Positions 14,938 through 22,285 of a stretch of DNA of 24,314 nucleotides are shown piece after piece. The DNA is from Acidimicrobiia bacterium (GTDB taxonomy: Bacteria > Actinomycetota > Acidimicrobiia > Spongiisociales > ZC4RG35): positions 1 to 24,314 of the forward strand of contig WHTL01000012.1 of the NCBI GenBank assembly GCA_009377735.1. Direction: 5' to 3'. The notes under the pieces were generated by a model. The model was given only the letters and a program-made list of their open reading frames with translations. It had not been told where the DNA came from and did no database searches. Numbering within the stretch: position 1 is the first letter of the stretch; every line of letters begins with the position of its first letter. A program made the position numbers and the translations under genes.

Positions 14938-16237
14938 AGATGCTCTCTGCCAGACGACGTGCCCGGTCGGCCACCTCACGTCGGGCCTTCTCTACATCAA
15001 CCAGGGTGGGAATGCCCGAGTTGACCACCTGGCGGCCCTCAACCCAAACCGACTCCACCAGGTCTGGCGAGCCCGAGTAGACGAGATGGGTGATGAGATC
15101 GTCCGGTTCCACTATCGGTCCCAGAGTTGCTGTGTCGATCAGCACCATGTCGGCGCGGGCTCCCTCGCCCAGGTGGCCCAGATCGTCCCGGCCCAGGACC
15201 CGCCCGGCCTCACGGGTGGCCATCGTCAGTGCGTCGGTAGCAGCCATGGCATCGGCTCTGCCGGTTCGCAGTCGGGCATACCGGATGGCCGCCCGCATTT
15301 CCTCGAACAGATCGAGACGATCGTGGGAGGAGGGGCCATCGGTGGCGATCCCCACCGGCACCCCCGAAGATCGCAGCTCGATCACCGGCGCCATCCCGGA
15401 GGCGTGTTTGCCGTTGGACATCGGTGAGTGGGTGACACCGACTTCATGTTCGGAGAAGAGTGCGATGTCATCGCTGGTGAGCCATACCCCATGGGCGGCG
15501 ACGGTTCTTGAGTCCAATATCCCTATCGCCTCCAGGTAGCGGGGGACCGTCATCCCGGTTCGTTCCTGGATGGTGTCTCCCTCGTGTTCTGCCTCGGCAA
15601 CATGGAGGTGGATGTGCAGACTCTTGTTTCTGGCCAGCTCGGCCACTGCGCGCAACGGCTCCTCCGGGACGGCGTAGGCGGAGTGCGGCCCCAAACCCAC
15701 CGTGACCAGATCATGGTTGCGGTAGGTGTCTGCCAGAGATGCCATTTGATCCAACTGCTCTTCCCACGTTCCGAATCTGGTGAGGTTCTCCCCGGTGAGA
15801 AGGGGTGGGGTGACGATGGTCCGCAGCCCTGCGTTTGCCCCGGCTTCGGCCCCGGATTCTGGAAAGAAGTACATGTCGTGGGTGGTGGTCACTCCGTTGG
15901 CCAGGAGTTCCGCGGCTCCAAGAGTCATTCCCCACCACACATCCTCGGGTGTGAGGAATCCCTCGCGGGGCCATATCAGCTCGGTCAGCCAACGGTCCAC
16001 AGGGAGCCCTTCGCCAGCACCCCGAAACAGAACCATGGCGTTATGGGAGTGGGTGTTGACCAGTCCCGGGATAAGAAGCCCCGAAAGCTTCTCCTCGGGA
16101 CCGTCGTTGGGAGGAGCTTCGGTCTCCGGACCAGACCACACGACGCGTCCGGCGGCGATGTCCACCACCCCTCGGTCGACCACAGTCGCTTCGTCTTTCA
16201 TGGTGATGAGGTGATCAACCCGGTATCTGAGTCCCAT
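14936..16237 (-). CDS. amidohydrolase, MTA/S-adenosylhomocysteine deaminase-like
   Basis: The 433-residue metal-dependent hydrolase resembles the MTA/SAH deaminase branch of the amidohydrolase superfamily, which converts an adenosine-type nucleoside to the inosine form and ammonia. Motifs in order: PGLVNTHSHN (metal His63, His65), NGVTTTHDMY, GPHSAY, HIHLHVAE (metal His212, catalytic Glu215), TVAAHGVWL (His249), SPMSNGKHASGMAPV, and GIATDGPSSHDRLDLF (metal Asp300). All catalytic residues are intact and the length is typical. Chlorohydrolases and guanine deaminase are related alternatives, but the SNxKxASGxAPV segment favours the MTA/SAH group. It heads the leftward operon and is transcribed away from the BMP-type importer 64 bp away, which fits a role as first enzyme after uptake. 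Confidence 0.85.
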   Translation of the reverse strand: MGLRYRVDHLITMKDEATVVDRGVVDIAAGRVVWSGPETEAPPNDGPEEKLSGLLIPGLVNTHSHNAMVLFRGAGEGLPVDRWLTELIWPREGFLTPEDVWWGMTLGAAELLANGVTTTHDMYFFPESGAEAGANAGLRTIVTPPLLTGENLTRFGTWEEQLDQMASLADTYRNHDLVTVGLGPHSAYAVPEEPLRAVAELARNKSLHIHLHVAEAEHEGDTIQERTGMTVPRYLEAIGILDSRTVAAHGVWLTSDDIALFSEHEVGVTHSPMSNGKHASGMAPVIELRSSGVPVGIATDGPSSHDRLDLFEEMRAAIRYARLRTGRADAMAATDALTMATREAGRVLGRDDLGHLGEGARADMVLIDTATLGPIVEPDDLITHLVYSGSPDLVESVWVEGRQVVNSGIPTLVDVEKARREVADRARRLAESI

Positions 16238-16301
16238 CCTGGGGGGATGCTACCCTCCATCGCCTACTGGCCAAGAACCAAGGACTCTCCCGGAGGGACA
16301 T
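16238..16301. promoter_or_regulatory. 64-bp divergent leader with competing short hairpins
   Basis: The whole control region for two divergent operons fits in 64 bp. On the plus strand, 16240-16246 can pair with 16253-16259 (seven pairs, one G-U, 6-nt loop). CCCTCC at 16253-16258 can instead pair with GGAGGG at 16292-16297, the Shine-Dalgarno of the BMP lipoprotein. The two pairings exclude each other. No clear promoter hexamers are visible, so promoters may lie partly inside the genes. In GC-rich DNA such short pairings can be chance. Confidence 0.35.
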
Positions 16302-17438
16302 GTGATTTCACAGAGGTTTTTAATGCTCATCATCAGTCTCGTCCTGGTGGTTGCCGCATGTGCGGAGGGAGACGGCGAAACGTCCGGGGATGACGACGAG
16401 GCAACGCCTACCACAGCCGCGCAGACCGAAGAGACCCCCACAACCGGGGCGACGGGAGAAACCGAGGTCGACGACGGCGAAGCGGAGGCAGACGGTGACG
16501 GACCGCGTTTCATCTACGTGACCCCCAACCCCATCGGGGAGAACGAGTTCCTCGAAATGGGCGAGGTGGGCACCCAGACGGTTGCCGACCGAATGGGTGG
16601 CACCATGGAGACCTTCGAGTCATCCGACCCCTCCAGCAGCCGGGCCAACATCGAAGCGGCGGTTGCCGAGGCACCGGACGTCATCGTGCTTACCACCTTC
16701 CAGCTCACCGACCTCGGCCAGGAGTTCGCCGAAGCCAACCCTGAACAGAACTTCGTACTCGTCGACGATTGTCCCGAGGAACCCGCTCCCAACCTCTATT
16801 GCGTCGGTTTCCGAGAGCACGAGGGTGCCTACCTCCTGGGCATCATGGCGGGGAATCTCACCGAGACCAACAAGATCGGATCGGTGATCGCCGTCGACAT
16901 CCCGTTCTTCCATCGTTGGTCGGACAGCTTCTATCTGGGAGCACAGTCGGTGAATGACAACCTCGAGCCTGACACCCAGGTGGTGATCGGTGGCGACAAC
17001 CCATTCGCCGACCCGGCCCGTGCGAAAGAACAGGCGTTGTCCTTGGCCGCCCAGGATCTCGACCACATCTTCTCGGTCGGCGCCGGCTCCGACGTTGGCG
17101 TTTTCGAAGCAGCGCAGGAGGAGGGCTTCTTCACCTACGGAACCGATGTGAACAACTGCCCGGTGGCGCCGGACGTGATCCTCGACAACAACCTAAAGCA
17201 CGTCGATGTGGCCGTGGAGACGGTCATCGATCTGGTGCTGAAGGGTGAAGCCGAGCCATTCACGTCGGTGGGTCTGGCCGAAGGCGGTGTTGGCGTGATG
17301 GCCCTGCAGGAGGACGAACTCGCCGACTCGGAGTGCCTGATTGCTGATCACCCCGCCATCGTGGATCAGGTTCGGGAGGCAGCAGAGGGCATAATCGCTG
17401 GGGAGATCGAGGTTCCCGACCCGCTCACTGGGGGCTGA
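16302..17438 (+). CDS. BMP-family nucleoside-type ABC transporter binding lipoprotein
   Basis: The 378-residue precursor is the extracellular receptor of the second importer. It has a signal of MISQRF plus a hydrophobic run with lipobox VAAC (lipid-bearing Cys20), then an acidic, Thr-rich spacer (about 21-67). The BMP/PnrA fold follows, with DVIVLTTFQLTD, NFVLVDDCPEE, CVGFREHEGAYLLGIMAG and FSVGAGSDVGVFEAA. BMP proteins related to PnrA bind purine nucleosides. The usual Asp-rich first loop (GxxDxSFN) is replaced here by NPIGENEFLEMG, so the ligand may not be a standard nucleoside. GTG 16302 has GGAGG five bases upstream. It leads a four-gene operon whose ATPase starts 6 nt after its stop. Confidence 0.9.
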   Translation: MISQRFLMLIISLVLVVAACAEGDGETSGDDDEATPTTAAQTEETPTTGATGETEVDDGEAEADGDGPRFIYVTPNPIGENEFLEMGEVGTQTVADRMGGTMETFESSDPSSSRANIEAAVAEAPDVIVLTTFQLTDLGQEFAEANPEQNFVLVDDCPEEPAPNLYCVGFREHEGAYLLGIMAGNLTETNKIGSVIAVDIPFFHRWSDSFYLGAQSVNDNLEPDTQVVIGGDNPFADPARAKEQALSLAAQDLDHIFSVGAGSDVGVFEAAQEEGFFTYGTDVNNCPVAPDVILDNNLKHVDVAVETVIDLVLKGEAEPFTSVGLAEGGVGVMALQEDELADSECLIADHPAIVDQVREAAEGIIAGEIEVPDPLTGG

Positions 17439-17444
17439 CAGGCT

Positions 17445-18953
17445 GTGACCGAGTTCGAGCTCCGGGGGATCACAAAACGATTCCCCGGAGTTGTCGCTTG
17501 CAATGGGGTGAACCTCGACATCGAAAGTGGTGTGCTTCACTGCATCGTTGGGGAGAACGGGGCGGGCAAGACCACGCTCATGTCCCTGCTGTACGGGTTG
17601 CTTCAACCAGACAAGGGCGACATCTTCGTGCGCGGCCAACCCACGACGATCGCTTCCCCGCTACACGCCATCGAATTGGGTTTGGGAATGGTCCATCAGG
17701 AGTTCAAGCTGTTCCCCAGCCTGACAGTGGCGGAGAATGTGGTCTTTCGGAGCGAACCGACCCGACTCGGATGGATCGATCGCAAGGCGGCCAATCGGAA
17801 GGTGGAGGAGCTCGCCGAGTCGTACGGTCTCGAAGTTGACCCTCGGGCCAGGGTAGAAGATCTGTCGGTCGGCGTCCTGCAACGCGTGGAGATCCTAAAG
17901 GCGCTCTATCGGGAGGCTTCGGTGTTGATCCTCGACGAACCCACTGCTGTTCTCACGCCACAGGAGCGGGACCGATTGTTCGAGGTGATGCGTCGACTCC
18001 GGGACTCGGGTCGCACCATCGTCTTCATAACCCACAAGTTGGCTGAGGTGATGGCAGTGGCCGACAGGATCACGGTGCTGCGCGACGGCAAAGTAGTGAG
18101 TGATCTGGACCCCGAGACCACGACACCTGAGGAGATCTCGCGCCATATGACCGGGCGCGACCTCAAGCCTGTCACGGCAACCCCCGGTGTTGGCGATGGT
18201 GAGCTGGTCCTCGAGGTCGACTCGCTGCATGTCGAGGGGCGCCACGGTCTGATGGCGGTTGCCGATGTCTCCTTCGGAGTCCGGGCCGGTGAGGTCGTGG
18301 GTGTCGCCGCGGTGGCGGGCAACGGACAGAGTGAGCTCGTGGAGAGCATCGCCGGACTGCGACCCGTCGCCTCCGGGACGATCCGACTACAAGGACACGA
18401 CATCACCCATTCAGACGTCGAATCACGACGCTCGATCGGATTGTCGTACATACCCGAGGATCGACACCGGGTAGGGACCGCCGCGGCCGCCTCGGTCGCG
18501 GAGAACCTGCTCATGGGGTACCAAGAGGAGCAGAGTTTGAGAAAGGGGCGCTGGTTCGACGGGGAAGCCGTTGACCACCATGCCGAGACACTTACCGATG
18601 ACTACGACATCAGGGTGTCCGACTCAGGGGTGGTGGCGGGGACCCTCTCCGGAGGGAACCTGCAGCGAGTGATCCTGGCCCGGGAGATGAGCCATGACTC
18701 GCCACTCGTCATCGCCCAGCAGCCAACCCGTGGTGTCGACATCGGCGCCATCGAGTTCATCCACACCGAATTGTTGGCCGCTCGGAACCGGGGGCGCGCA
18801 ATCCTCCTGGTATCGGCGGAGTTGACCGAGATCCAGGATCTGGCGACACGCATACTTGTGATGTATGAGGGGCGGATCGTGGCAGAACTGCCACCGGATG
18901 TCGACGAAGCCGAGATCGGGCTGCACATGACAGGAGCCTCGGGCGGTGGTTGA
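17445..18953 (+). CDS. BMP-type ABC transporter ATP-binding protein, two fused domains
   Basis: The 502-residue ATPase powers the nucleoside-type importer. Domain one has Walker A GENGAGKTT (36-44), the Q-loop region MVHQEFKLFPSLTV, a variant signature LSVGVLQRVEILKAL and Walker B VLILDEPTAVL. Domain two has a Walker A without lysine (AGNGQSELVE), an intact LSGGNLQRVILARE signature and LVIAQQPTRGVDIGA, in which Gln replaces the catalytic Glu. That AxQPTRGxDxGA form is usual for the YufO/NupO-like ATPases that accompany BMP lipoproteins and helps identify the transporter class. Starting at GTG 17445, it follows the lipoprotein stop by 6 nt and overlaps the next permease by 8 nt. Confidence 0.92.
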   Translation: MTEFELRGITKRFPGVVACNGVNLDIESGVLHCIVGENGAGKTTLMSLLYGLLQPDKGDIFVRGQPTTIASPLHAIELGLGMVHQEFKLFPSLTVAENVVFRSEPTRLGWIDRKAANRKVEELAESYGLEVDPRARVEDLSVGVLQRVEILKALYREASVLILDEPTAVLTPQERDRLFEVMRRLRDSGRTIVFITHKLAEVMAVADRITVLRDGKVVSDLDPETTTPEEISRHMTGRDLKPVTATPGVGDGELVLEVDSLHVEGRHGLMAVADVSFGVRAGEVVGVAAVAGNGQSELVESIAGLRPVASGTIRLQGHDITHSDVESRRSIGLSYIPEDRHRVGTAAAASVAENLLMGYQEEQSLRKGRWFDGEAVDHHAETLTDDYDIRVSDSGVVAGTLSGGNLQRVILAREMSHDSPLVIAQQPTRGVDIGAIEFIHTELLAARNRGRAILLVSAELTEIQDLATRILVMYEGRIVAELPPDVDEAEIGLHMTGASGGG

Positions 18954-20058
18954 GTCACTCCGACAACGCCTCCCGGCATTGTTGGGTCATCCGGTGACAC
19001 TGGCGCTCGTCCTCGCATTCGGTGTCAGCGGCGTCGTGATCGCACTCACCGGTGGGGCGCCGTTCATCGCCTTCTCGGAGATGTTGTTGGGCGGTTTCAC
19101 CGGTAGCGGACTGCGGGCGACGTTGGGCAGATCGATACCCATCGTCGGAATGGCCCTGGCTTTTTCCCTGTGCTTCCGGGCCGGGATACTCAACCTGGGC
19201 GGCGAGGGCCAGATGCTCGTGGGCGCCCTAGCGGGGACCATGACCACCATCCTCGTCCCCGGTCCCGGACTCTTGGTGGTCCCGCTGGCACTGGTAGTCG
19301 GAGCGGTCGTAGGAGGATTGTGGGCTTTGCTGCCCGCTCTGGGACAGACGGAACTGCAGGTACCGCTCCTCATCACCAGCCTTCTCCTCAACTATGTCGC
19401 CCGTTCCTTGAACAGTTATCTGGTTCGCTACCCCTTCGGCGAGGAGGGAGCCGCATTCGCCTCGACGGTTGCCGTGCCGGAGACGGCCCGCATACCCAAG
19501 ATTGAGATGCTGGGTGGTGGGGTGAGCATCTCTCTGCTGTTCGTTCTGGGTCTCGTCGTCTTCTTGAGCTACCTATTCGGTCGGTCGATCTTCGGGTATG
19601 AGACCAAGATGGCGGGCATCTCGGGACCCTTCGCCCGTTACGGAGGGGTCGACGTCCGGCGACACACCTTGGTCATCATGGCTGCGGCAGGTGCCATCGG
19701 CGGTCTGGTTGGCACCCACCTGGTAGTCGGGGAGACCTTCCGATACGTCGATGCCGACATGCTGTCTCAGACGGGCTTTGCCTGGACCGGTCTCATGGTT
19801 GCCCTGTTGGCTTTCAACCGCCCGGTGCCCATCTTGGTGGCGGGTCTGTTCTTCGCGGGGTTGCAGATCGGCGGTTTCGCCATGGAGAGACACACCGACG
19901 TCTCCTGGCAACTCGCCGAGGTCATCCAGGCCTTGGTCATCGTGGCAGTGGTCAGTCGGCTCGCCATCCGCTGGAGACGCGATCGGCTCGACAGGGTGGG
20001 ACCGGCGACGCTACGTGGTGAGTCTGATGTCGATCAAGCACATGTGGGGGAGGTCTAA
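18946..20058 (+). CDS. BMP-type ABC transporter permease (YufP-like)
   Basis: This is a 370-residue membrane protein with many hydrophobic segments from residue 13 onward. It is the larger permease of nucleoside-type importers, identified by FRAGILNLGGEGQMLVGAL, the NYVARSLNSYLVRYPF segment and a long middle region before GISGPFARYGGVDVRRH, the cytoplasmic coupling loop. The start is GTG 18946, 8 nt inside the ATPase gene. The stop overlaps the next permease's start by one base (TAATG), so translation of the pair is coupled. It should pair with the next gene's product to form the channel. Confidence 0.92.
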   Translation: MVESLRQRLPALLGHPVTLALVLAFGVSGVVIALTGGAPFIAFSEMLLGGFTGSGLRATLGRSIPIVGMALAFSLCFRAGILNLGGEGQMLVGALAGTMTTILVPGPGLLVVPLALVVGAVVGGLWALLPALGQTELQVPLLITSLLLNYVARSLNSYLVRYPFGEEGAAFASTVAVPETARIPKIEMLGGGVSISLLFVLGLVVFLSYLFGRSIFGYETKMAGISGPFARYGGVDVRRHTLVIMAAAGAIGGLVGTHLVVGETFRYVDADMLSQTGFAWTGLMVALLAFNRPVPILVAGLFFAGLQIGGFAMERHTDVSWQLAEVIQALVIVAVVSRLAIRWRRDRLDRVGPATLRGESDVDQAHVGEV

Positions 20059-20978
20059 TGCTGGAGCAAGTGGTCGACGCTTCCCTCTGGGCCTCGGTGA
20101 TGCGAGCCCTCGTTCCGGTTTTGCTGGCAGCCATCGGTGGGATGATCTGTGAACGCGCCGGTGTGTTCCAGATCTCCCTGGAAGGGATGATACTGGTGGG
20201 CGCCTTTGGTGCGGTGGCCGCTGCACATGTATCGGGCAGTGCGGTGGTGGCAGCGTCCGTGGCCGCGTTGGCGGCAGTGGCGCTGTCTCTCATCCTCGCC
20301 TTCGGTGCGGTCAGCCGCGGTGGCAACGCCATAGTCCTGGGGGTGGCGATCAACATCCTGGCGGCTGGTCTCACCGCCTTCCTACTGCCACAGATGTTCG
20401 GGGTGCGTGGCTCATTCCAACCGGATGGCGACGTGCGGATCTCGAGTCTATCCCTGGGTGCCCTTTCCGAAATCCCCTTCGTCGGACGGGTCTTGTTCGA
20501 TCTCTCGATCCTGGGATACCTCGCCTTATTGCTGGTGCCCGCAATCTGGTTTTTCCTGTTCCGCACTCAGATCGGTTTGAGGTTGAGAGGGGTGGGCGAA
20601 CGACCCCTTGCAGCGTCGACGTTTGGGGTTTCGCCCCACCTCTATAAGTACGGCGCAGTGATCGCCTCGGGGGTCCTGGCCGGGCTGGCGGGGGCACAAC
20701 TCTCCCTCGGAAATGTCGGAGTGTTTACCGCCAATATGAGCTCGGGGCGTGGCTGGATCGCAGTGGTGGCCGTTCTTCTGGGCCGTGCCCATCCGTTTGG
20801 GGTGCTTGCAGCCTGTGTTCTGTTCGGGTTCACCGAGGCGTTCGGGTTCCGTCTCCAGGGCCAGGGTCTGCCGGTGCAGATCACCGATGCCCTTCCCTTC
20901 GTGGTGACCCTTGTCGTCCTGGTGATCGCCCGCAAACGCTTCACCCGGCTCCTCGACCTCACCGCGGGGAACGTCTAG
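20058..20978 (+). CDS. BMP-type ABC transporter permease (YufQ-like)
   Basis: The 306-residue second permease of the nucleoside-type importer has CERAGVFQISLEGMILVGAF near the N-terminus, GVAINILAAGLTAFLLP, and a coupling loop around GVGERPLAASTFGVSP. These are the standard positions in the shorter partner of this pair. It completes the set of lipoprotein, ATPase and two permeases. Its 3' end faces mtnA on the opposite strand with 9 nt between the stops, and no terminator hairpin is obvious there. Confidence 0.92.
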   Translation: MLEQVVDASLWASVMRALVPVLLAAIGGMICERAGVFQISLEGMILVGAFGAVAAAHVSGSAVVAASVAALAAVALSLILAFGAVSRGGNAIVLGVAINILAAGLTAFLLPQMFGVRGSFQPDGDVRISSLSLGALSEIPFVGRVLFDLSILGYLALLLVPAIWFFLFRTQIGLRLRGVGERPLAASTFGVSPHLYKYGAVIASGVLAGLAGAQLSLGNVGVFTANMSSGRGWIAVVAVLLGRAHPFGVLAACVLFGFTEAFGFRLQGQGLPVQITDALPFVVTLVVLVIARKRFTRLLDLTAGNV

Positions 20979-20987
20979 CTCCGCCCT

Positions 20988-21998
20988 TCAAGCAGGGACC
21001 TGTGGCCCCTCCCCTCTGTCGTAGCGAATCACACGTCCGTCGGTCACCAGGGCGGTTATCAGGTCGACGGGAGTCACATCGAAGGCGGGATTTATCGCTG
21101 GGGTCCCCGATGGGGCAGTGAGAGTTCCTCCGAATCCCACCACCTCCGACGGGCCACGGTCTTCGATCTCGATCTCGGACCCGGTGGCAGTGTTGGCATC
21201 GACGGTCGATTCCGGAGCTACCACGATGAACGGCACACCGGCGTGGGCCGCACCAAGGGCGATGCTAAAGGTACCGATCTTGTTGGCGGTGTCGCCGTTT
21301 GCTGCCACCCGGTCGGCACCGGTGAGGACAACGTCGACATCGCCCCGAGCCAACAGGAAGGGACCGGCCGAATCGACCAGTAGCCGGAAGGGGGCGTCCA
21401 TCTTCTGCAGCTCCCAGGTGGTGAGACGACTTCCCTGCAGCAAGGGTCGTGTTTCCAGGGGAAGCGCCTCCTGCAGGCGGTCCCGCTCGTGGAGAGTCTG
21501 GATCACGGAGAGGGCAGTTCCCCGTTCCACCGTGGCGAGCGCACCGGTGTTGCAGATTGTCATCGCCCGAATTGGTCTATCGCCTACCAGATCCAGGATC
21601 AGATCCGCCCCCAAGTCACCCATGGCCACGGATGCCTGCAACTCCTCTTCCCGTATGGCGTGAGCCTCCTCAAGAATCCGCTCTGGTCCATTCGCCCGAA
21701 GGGCGGCGGTGCGATCCACCATCCGAGCCAGGTTCACAGCGGTAGGACGGGCGTTCCGTAACGAGTCGACAGCCTCCTCAAACTCGGTGGTGTCGATTCC
21801 CACGCTCACTGCCGCCAACGCCACCCCGTATGCACCGGCGACACCTATGGCAGGGGCACCCCGGATAGCGAGTCGCTCGATGGCGTTGACCATCTCTGCG
21901 GGTGAAGTGATCTCGAGTATCTCTTCGGTGTGGGGGAGCAGCGTCTGATCGATCAGATGGACGCTTCCATCGACCCATTGGATGGTTGGTGCTGTCAC
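20988..21998 (-). CDS. mtnA: 5-methylthioribose-1-phosphate isomerase
   Basis: The 336-residue enzyme converts 5-methylthioribose-1-phosphate (aldose) to 5-methylthioribulose-1-phosphate, a step of methionine salvage and of the DHAP shunt. The eIF2B-like fold is recognisable by RGAPAIGVAGAYG (46-58), RPTAVNL (84-90), TICNTGALAT with catalytic Cys149, QGSRLTTWEL, and VLTGADRVAANGDTANKIGT with catalytic Asp229. NPAFDVTP lies near the end. The length matches MtnA. GTG 21998 has GAGGTG (22004-22009 on the minus strand) five bases upstream. It is transcribed towards the BMP importer. No MtnK, MtnB, MtnC or MtnD is seen, so the downstream step is more likely the fused aldolase than the full methionine salvage route. 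MtnA enzymes can also accept 5-deoxyribose-1-phosphate. Confidence 0.93.
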   Translation of the reverse strand: MTAPTIQWVDGSVHLIDQTLLPHTEEILEITSPAEMVNAIERLAIRGAPAIGVAGAYGVALAAVSVGIDTTEFEEAVDSLRNARPTAVNLARMVDRTAALRANGPERILEEAHAIREEELQASVAMGDLGADLILDLVGDRPIRAMTICNTGALATVERGTALSVIQTLHERDRLQEALPLETRPLLQGSRLTTWELQKMDAPFRLLVDSAGPFLLARGDVDVVLTGADRVAANGDTANKIGTFSIALGAAHAGVPFIVVAPESTVDANTATGSEIEIEDRGPSEVVGFGGTLTAPSGTPAINPAFDVTPVDLITALVTDGRVIRYDRGEGPQVPA

Positions 21999-22003
21999 CG
22001 AGT

Positions 22004-22009
22004 CACCTC
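22004..22009 (-). promoter_or_regulatory. ribosome binding site of mtnA
   Basis: GAGGTG on the minus strand lies five bases before GTG 21998 and supports that start codon. Confidence 0.65.
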
Positions 22010-22071
22010 ACATTGCCGACAATACTCCGAGACTAATCCACTCGGTCTTGATCCAAGGATTCGGGGACGCA

Positions 22072-22215
22072 GCAGAACAGGGTGTTGTCTGGGGGGTTGC
22101 AGCCCAGGGTGATGCCTTCGGTGGCGATGGCGTTGATGGCACCTTCGAATACCGAGTTGTCGTCGTCGTGAAGTGGTCTGTGTCAGACGCAGGCACGTCC
22201 AGGGCTCGTCGTAGG
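22072..22215 (-). pseudogene. decayed fragment of an SLH-like repeat
   Basis: This 144-nt stretch matches 22532-22676, part of repeats two and three of the adjacent SLH-like gene; a hand alignment gives about 125 identities in 145 positions. On the minus strand it reads LRRALDVPASDTDHF, then, after restoring one base near 22167-22170, DDDNSVFEGAINAIATEGIT and LGCNPPDNTLFC. There is no start, no ribosome site, and the CPDD..RGQ half is missing. It is a remnant of a duplication or of a neighbouring SLH gene. The 22216-22285 gap beyond it holds only a small GACAC/GTGTC inverted repeat and no convincing terminator. Confidence 0.8.
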
Positions 22216-22285
22216 TAGGCTGATCAAGGTGGCGGTCAAGACCCCGACACGAGTGTCAATCTTGGTGGTCATCGGCCTCTGCCGT

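Noticed and set aside
20979..20987. A bidirectional terminator between the convergent permease and mtnA genes
   Set aside because: Only 9 nt separate the stops and no inverted repeat with a T-run is visible there.
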